Below, in pieces: positions 60,788 to 64,000 of a stretch of 64,000 bases of DNA. Source of the DNA: Candidatus Acetatifactor stercoripullorum (GTDB lineage: Bacteria; Bacillota; Clostridia; Lachnospirales; Lachnospiraceae); contig DXGH01000064.1 in the NCBI GenBank assembly GCA_019114005.1, positions 16,440 through 80,439 of the forward strand, in the 5' to 3' direction. The number at the start of each line of letters is the position of its first letter. The stretch's first letter is position 1. The notes under the pieces were generated by a model, which worked only from the letters and a program-made list of their open reading frames with translations, was not told where the DNA came from and did no database searches. Position numbers and translations under genes: made by a program.

Positions 60788-62212
60788 ATGGGAAAAAACA
60801 GTAAAGTGTATTCGGCGGGAGGGAGTGCATACCGGAAATTCAGCATGCGTGACAATTTGGCGTATGCTGCGGGGGATTTAGGGTGTAACATGAGTTTTGC
60901 GCTGAAGGGAACCATGGCGATCTTCTGGACCCAGTTTATGCAGATGGATTCCATTCTTTATGCGGGGCTGTTTTTGGTCTGTCAGATATGGGACGCCATC
61001 AATGACCCGTTAATCGGCTCCATCGTGGATGCCGACCGGCGCAAATACAAGAGAAATAAGTTTCTGGCTTATATCTGGCTGGGGTCTTTGGGACTGCTGG
61101 TTGCAGGAGCGCTGTGCTTTGTCCCTCTTCCAAATGCACCGGCCATGGCAAAGAACATTATCTTTGTCTGCGGCTATGTTTTGTGGGACGCCTTTTACAC
61201 AGTGGCGAATGTGCCTTACGGCTCCCTGCTGTCCTTAATCTCCGACGAACCCGGCGACCGTGCTTCCCTGTCTGCCTGGAGAAGCGTGGGCTCTTTGGTG
61301 GGACAGATGGCTACTATGGCGCTGCTTCCGCTTCTGATTTATGATGAAAGCAATAACATTGTGGGCATACGCGTATTTGCGGCGGCCTTAGTGATGGGAG
61401 TGCTTGGCTTTCTTGCCTTTCAATTCATGATCCGCAACACAGTAATCCGCGTGGAAAGCAATGTGAAGGTCAGTGAGGAAAAAAGGAAATTTAATGTTTT
61501 AAAGGCGGTGGGAAACTTTTTGAAAAACCGCCCGGCAGTGGGAGCTACTCTGGCGGCCATGGGAATGTTTCTTGGTATGCAGGGAGCTACGGCAGCCAAT
61601 ACGGTTATGTGGCAGTCCTATTTCCATAATGTGCAGATTTCAGGACTGGTGTCAATGTTTGCCATGATACCGATCATTCTGTTTACGCCGCTGGCCCGCA
61701 AGATGGTGGTGAAATATGGAAAGAAGGAAATCGCTACAGTGGGTGCAGTTTTTTCTCTGATTGCCTGTGGGCTTATGGTGGTACTGCCTATTACGCCAAA
61801 TATGCAAGGAATTGCTCTCTGGGTGATCTGCCAGCTGATTAACAGCCTGGGCATGGGTATTTATTCTACGGTGTCCTGGTCCATGATGGGAGACGCCATC
61901 GACTACAACGAGTGGAAGCATGGAAATCGCGAGGAGGGAACCACTTACTCTCTCCATTCCTTCTTTAGAAAGCTGGCGCAAGGCATGGGACCCTCTCTTG
62001 CGCTGGTATTCATGGCATCTCTTGGTTATGTGGAAGCAAATGGTGGAAACCAGACCTATGATGTGGCTTTGAGGATGCGCTATCTTGTGGCGGTGCTGTA
62101 TCTGGCAAGCGCTGCGCTGCAGTTTATAGGGCTTGCTTTGGTCTATAATCTGGATAAAAAGACGTTGAATAAAATGGAAGCGGAGCTTAAGGAGCGCAGA
62201 GGACAGGAGTAA
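60788..62212 (+). CDS. GPH-family (glycoside-pentoside-hexuronide) cation symporter
   Basis: DNLAYAAGDLGCNMSFALKGTMAIFWTQFMQMD...DAINDPLIGSIVDADRR...ANVPYGSLLSLIS; 12-TM MFS. Confidence 0.93.
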   Translation: MGKNSKVYSAGGSAYRKFSMRDNLAYAAGDLGCNMSFALKGTMAIFWTQFMQMDSILYAGLFLVCQIWDAINDPLIGSIVDADRRKYKRNKFLAYIWLGSLGLLVAGALCFVPLPNAPAMAKNIIFVCGYVLWDAFYTVANVPYGSLLSLISDEPGDRASLSAWRSVGSLVGQMATMALLPLLIYDESNNIVGIRVFAAALVMGVLGFLAFQFMIRNTVIRVESNVKVSEEKRKFNVLKAVGNFLKNRPAVGATLAAMGMFLGMQGATAANTVMWQSYFHNVQISGLVSMFAMIPIILFTPLARKMVVKYGKKEIATVGAVFSLIACGLMVVLPITPNMQGIALWVICQLINSLGMGIYSTVSWSMMGDAIDYNEWKHGNREEGTTYSLHSFFRKLAQGMGPSLALVFMASLGYVEANGGNQTYDVALRMRYLVAVLYLASAALQFIGLALVYNLDKKTLNKMEAELKERRGQE

Positions 62213-62257
62213 CTAAAGCAGAAGAAATCAAAGCAGATGCGGAAAATAAAAGAAAAA

Positions 62258-62300
62258 AGCACGGTGCGGTTAAGCTGCGCCGTACTTTTTTCTTTATAGG
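62258..62300 (+). terminator. Terminator after GPH symporter gene
   Basis: aaaagcacggtgcggttaagctgcgccgtacttttttct. Confidence 0.7.
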
Positions 62301-62311
62301 AAAGATATGTT

Positions 62312-62725
62312 TTACGCACCGTTTCCAGCGCATCCGTGCTTGTCCTTCTGACAGGTATGCTCCCCACAGGAGTGCTCTTTTTCGTGATGGTCACAGTGCA
62401 CGTCTGGATCATAGGACAATGTGCCGGACAGATAGGCGCGGACTGCCTCATCCGCATTGCCGGTTACACCGCCGAAAGAGGAAATGCCGGCCTCCTGCAG
62501 CGCATTCTGGGCGCCTGTGCCAATACCGCCGCAAATCAGCACATCTGCCTGGAGCCTTGTAAGCAGTCCCGCCAGGGCACCGTGCCCCTCCCCATTGGTA
62601 TCTACGATCTGGGTATACAGAATATTTCCGTTTTCCACCTCGTAAAGCTTGAAATGCTCTGTGTGCCCAAAATGTGGAAAGACCATCTGATCCTGGTAAG
62701 TTACGGCAATTTTCAATTCAAACAC
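62312..62725 (-). CDS. NifX/NifB-type dinitrogenase iron-molybdenum cofactor domain protein with Cys/His-rich tail
   Basis: KIAVTYQDQMVFPHFGHTEHFKLYEVENG...GALAGLLTRLQADVLICGGIGTGAQNALQEAGI...; tail HCDHHEKEHSCGEHTCQKDKHGC. Confidence 0.88.
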   Translation of the reverse strand: MFELKIAVTYQDQMVFPHFGHTEHFKLYEVENGNILYTQIVDTNGEGHGALAGLLTRLQADVLICGGIGTGAQNALQEAGISSFGGVTGNADEAVRAYLSGTLSYDPDVHCDHHEKEHSCGEHTCQKDKHGCAGNGA

Positions 62726-62804
62726 CCTCTTTCTGGCATCAGCTGTTTCTGATGACCTCTGATGCTTCTATTTTATCCCTGAAGGGAAAAAATAACAAGA
62801 CCTG

Positions 62805-63467
62805 TTAAGCCTCCTGAGCTGTTTTCCTGACCACAAGAAGAGCCTTGGAAACGGGAGGCAGAGAAATGACGATGACAGTCAGCACCGCCTCTGCCAGTAT
62901 GTAGGAATAGTTATAAATGATGGGGTAGAGCGCGGCCAGAGACTGAGGGAAATTTTCGGGCATATAATCCATCCAGTACAGATATCCCCCCAGGGTGTGG
63001 AAGGCGCCTCTTGCCAGAATGCCTAACAGATATCCCTTTACAAGACCATTTTTGGATTTCCAGAATATCCCGGCCAGCCCAAGGGCTCCGAAGGCCAGAA
63101 TGTAATCGCAGCACACCTGGAAAAAGCTTAAGACGTAAGGCTCCTGAAGAAACTGCAGGATACCGTAGGCCAGCCCGGTCATAATCCCGGCCTTGACGCC
63201 GTACCAGTTTCCGATCAGACAGATGAAGAGCATGCTGAACAGGGTGACGGAGCCGCCAAAGGGCAGCTTAAAAGGCCTCAGGTAAGAGGTGACAAAGGCA
63301 AGGGCCAGGGAAACGGCGCAGAAGATCAGCTGCTTAGTTGACAGCTTTTTGCCGGAAGCCGTTTTGCTGCGAAGCAGCCCGGCGGCAAGCACCAAAACCA
63401 CGGCTGCGAGAATGGACAGGGCATAGCCCAGGGCGGTGAGACCGCCGTCTGGTGTAACAATAGACAT
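62805..63467 (-). CDS. thiT: Thiamine ECF transporter S component
   Basis: ThiT-like polytopic protein (LAFVTSYLRPFKLPFGGSVTLFSMLFICLIGNWYGVKAGIMTGLAYGILQFLQEPYVL) downstream of a TPP riboswitch. Confidence 0.93.
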   Translation of the reverse strand: MSIVTPDGGLTALGYALSILAAVVLVLAAGLLRSKTASGKKLSTKQLIFCAVSLALAFVTSYLRPFKLPFGGSVTLFSMLFICLIGNWYGVKAGIMTGLAYGILQFLQEPYVLSFFQVCCDYILAFGALGLAGIFWKSKNGLVKGYLLGILARGAFHTLGGYLYWMDYMPENFPQSLAALYPIIYNYSYILAEAVLTVIVISLPPVSKALLVVRKTAQEA

Positions 63468-63470
63468 AAA

Positions 63471-63497
63471 AAATCCTCCTTTGTGTTCGCAAGGAGG
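63471..63497 (-). promoter_or_regulatory. Expression-platform hairpin overlapping thiT Shine-Dalgarno
   Basis: Minus strand cctccttgcgaacacaaaggagg followed by attttttATG. Confidence 0.75.
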
Positions 63498-63568
63498 GAC
63501 ATCATCAGACCTGTGCACCACCCACACAGGCATAGCTGCAGATGTGTGGCTGCGCAAGTCTTTTTTGC

Positions 63569-63656
63569 TTCCTTCCGCCGGTATTATCCGGTTCAAGTAG
63601 TGAGGGTTAGAATCCTGCGGGATTCAGTCTCAGCGATGTGCTCCCCTAGCGGTTAT
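63569..63656 (-). promoter_or_regulatory. TPP riboswitch (THI element)
   Basis: Minus strand ctaggggagcacatcgCTGAGActgaatcc...aaccctcactacTTGAACCGGATAATACCGGCGgaaggaag. Confidence 0.96.
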
Positions 63657-63678
63657 TTTGTTATTTATTTCGGAGTTA

Positions 63679-63707
63679 ACTATAACACCCTGATGAAAGA
63701 GTGTCAA
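63679..63707 (-). promoter_or_regulatory. Sigma-A promoter of the TPP-thiT transcript
   Basis: Minus strand TTGACA - 17 bp - TATAGT. Confidence 0.8.
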
Positions 63708-63734
63708 GTATTCCAAATTGCTTTATCGACTTAC

Positions 63735-63791
63735 ATCCCTTTCTGTGCTATGATTATATTCATATGATGATAGAACAGAAAGGGATTTTTC
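63735..63791 (+). promoter_or_regulatory. Long hairpin with T tract just before a truncated GTPase start (leader attenuator candidate)
   Basis: atccctttctgt...acagaaagggatttttct; 12-bp perfect arms, interior also partly self-complementary. Confidence 0.65.
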
Positions 63792-63792
63792 T

Positions 63793-63879
63793 ATGGAAAA
63801 AACACCTGAAAATAAAACGGCAGCACAGGCGGGACGGCCGTCAAAGCATATAAACGTGGGCCTTCTGGCCCACGTATGA
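63793..63879 (+). pseudogene. N-terminus of a TetM/EF-G-like translational GTPase, cut before G1 motif
   Basis: MEKTPENKTAAQAGRPSKHINVGLLAHV*; the expected continuation DAGKTT is absent. Confidence 0.7.
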
Positions 63880-64000
63880 GCTAAAAGACGGTCACACCTG
63901 CTAATATAATTGAATAATGTGATAAAGCCGCTTGTTTTGTGTGAAATAGGCGGCTTTTTAACTTACAAAGACCATTCAAGGAAACTTGAGTGGTCTTTTC

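Noticed and set aside
63467-63596. Extended N-terminus of the 62805-63596 ORF
   Set aside because: This stretch overlaps the TPP riboswitch and SD hairpin; thiT starts at 63467 with a strong AGGAGG.

Overview
About 64 kb of chromosome with the gene content of a Lachnospiraceae-like anaerobic Firmicute (taxon inferred from gene content only). Most of it is ordinary core metabolism: glnA plus an ANTAR regulator, dapF-dapL, a small alarmone synthetase, potABCD, a T-box-controlled aspS-gatCAB operon, guaB plus a split PurH pathway, glnS, exoA, a 3-methyladenine glycosylase, addBA, a GH2/GPH-transporter/AraC locus, and a TPP-riboswitch-controlled thiT. The accessory regions are more unusual. (i) 46.7-51.2 kb: a short FimB/E-sized tyrosine recombinase lies between two lox-like palindromes (14-22 bp arms) whose asymmetric spacers are in opposite orientation. 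One palindrome sits directly upstream of csrA-fliC, and a 57-bp copy of the fliC 3' flank lies beside the other. This is a candidate invertible or phase-variable flagellar locus. (ii) 34.9-36.1 kb: a decayed Rpn/PD-(D/E)XK nuclease gene is fused in frame to the C-terminal half of a tyrosyl-tRNA synthetase. (iii) The aspS-gatCAB T-box has a GAAC overlap at the likely specifier, which can be read as Glu GAA or Asn AAC. (iv) A ~146-bp imperfect palindrome lies between dapF and dapL. (v) At the right edge, a TetM/EF-G-like GTPase gene stops immediately before its G1 (DAGKT) motif, suggesting an element inserted there. All calls come from reading the sequence and the supplied ORFs; no database search was run.
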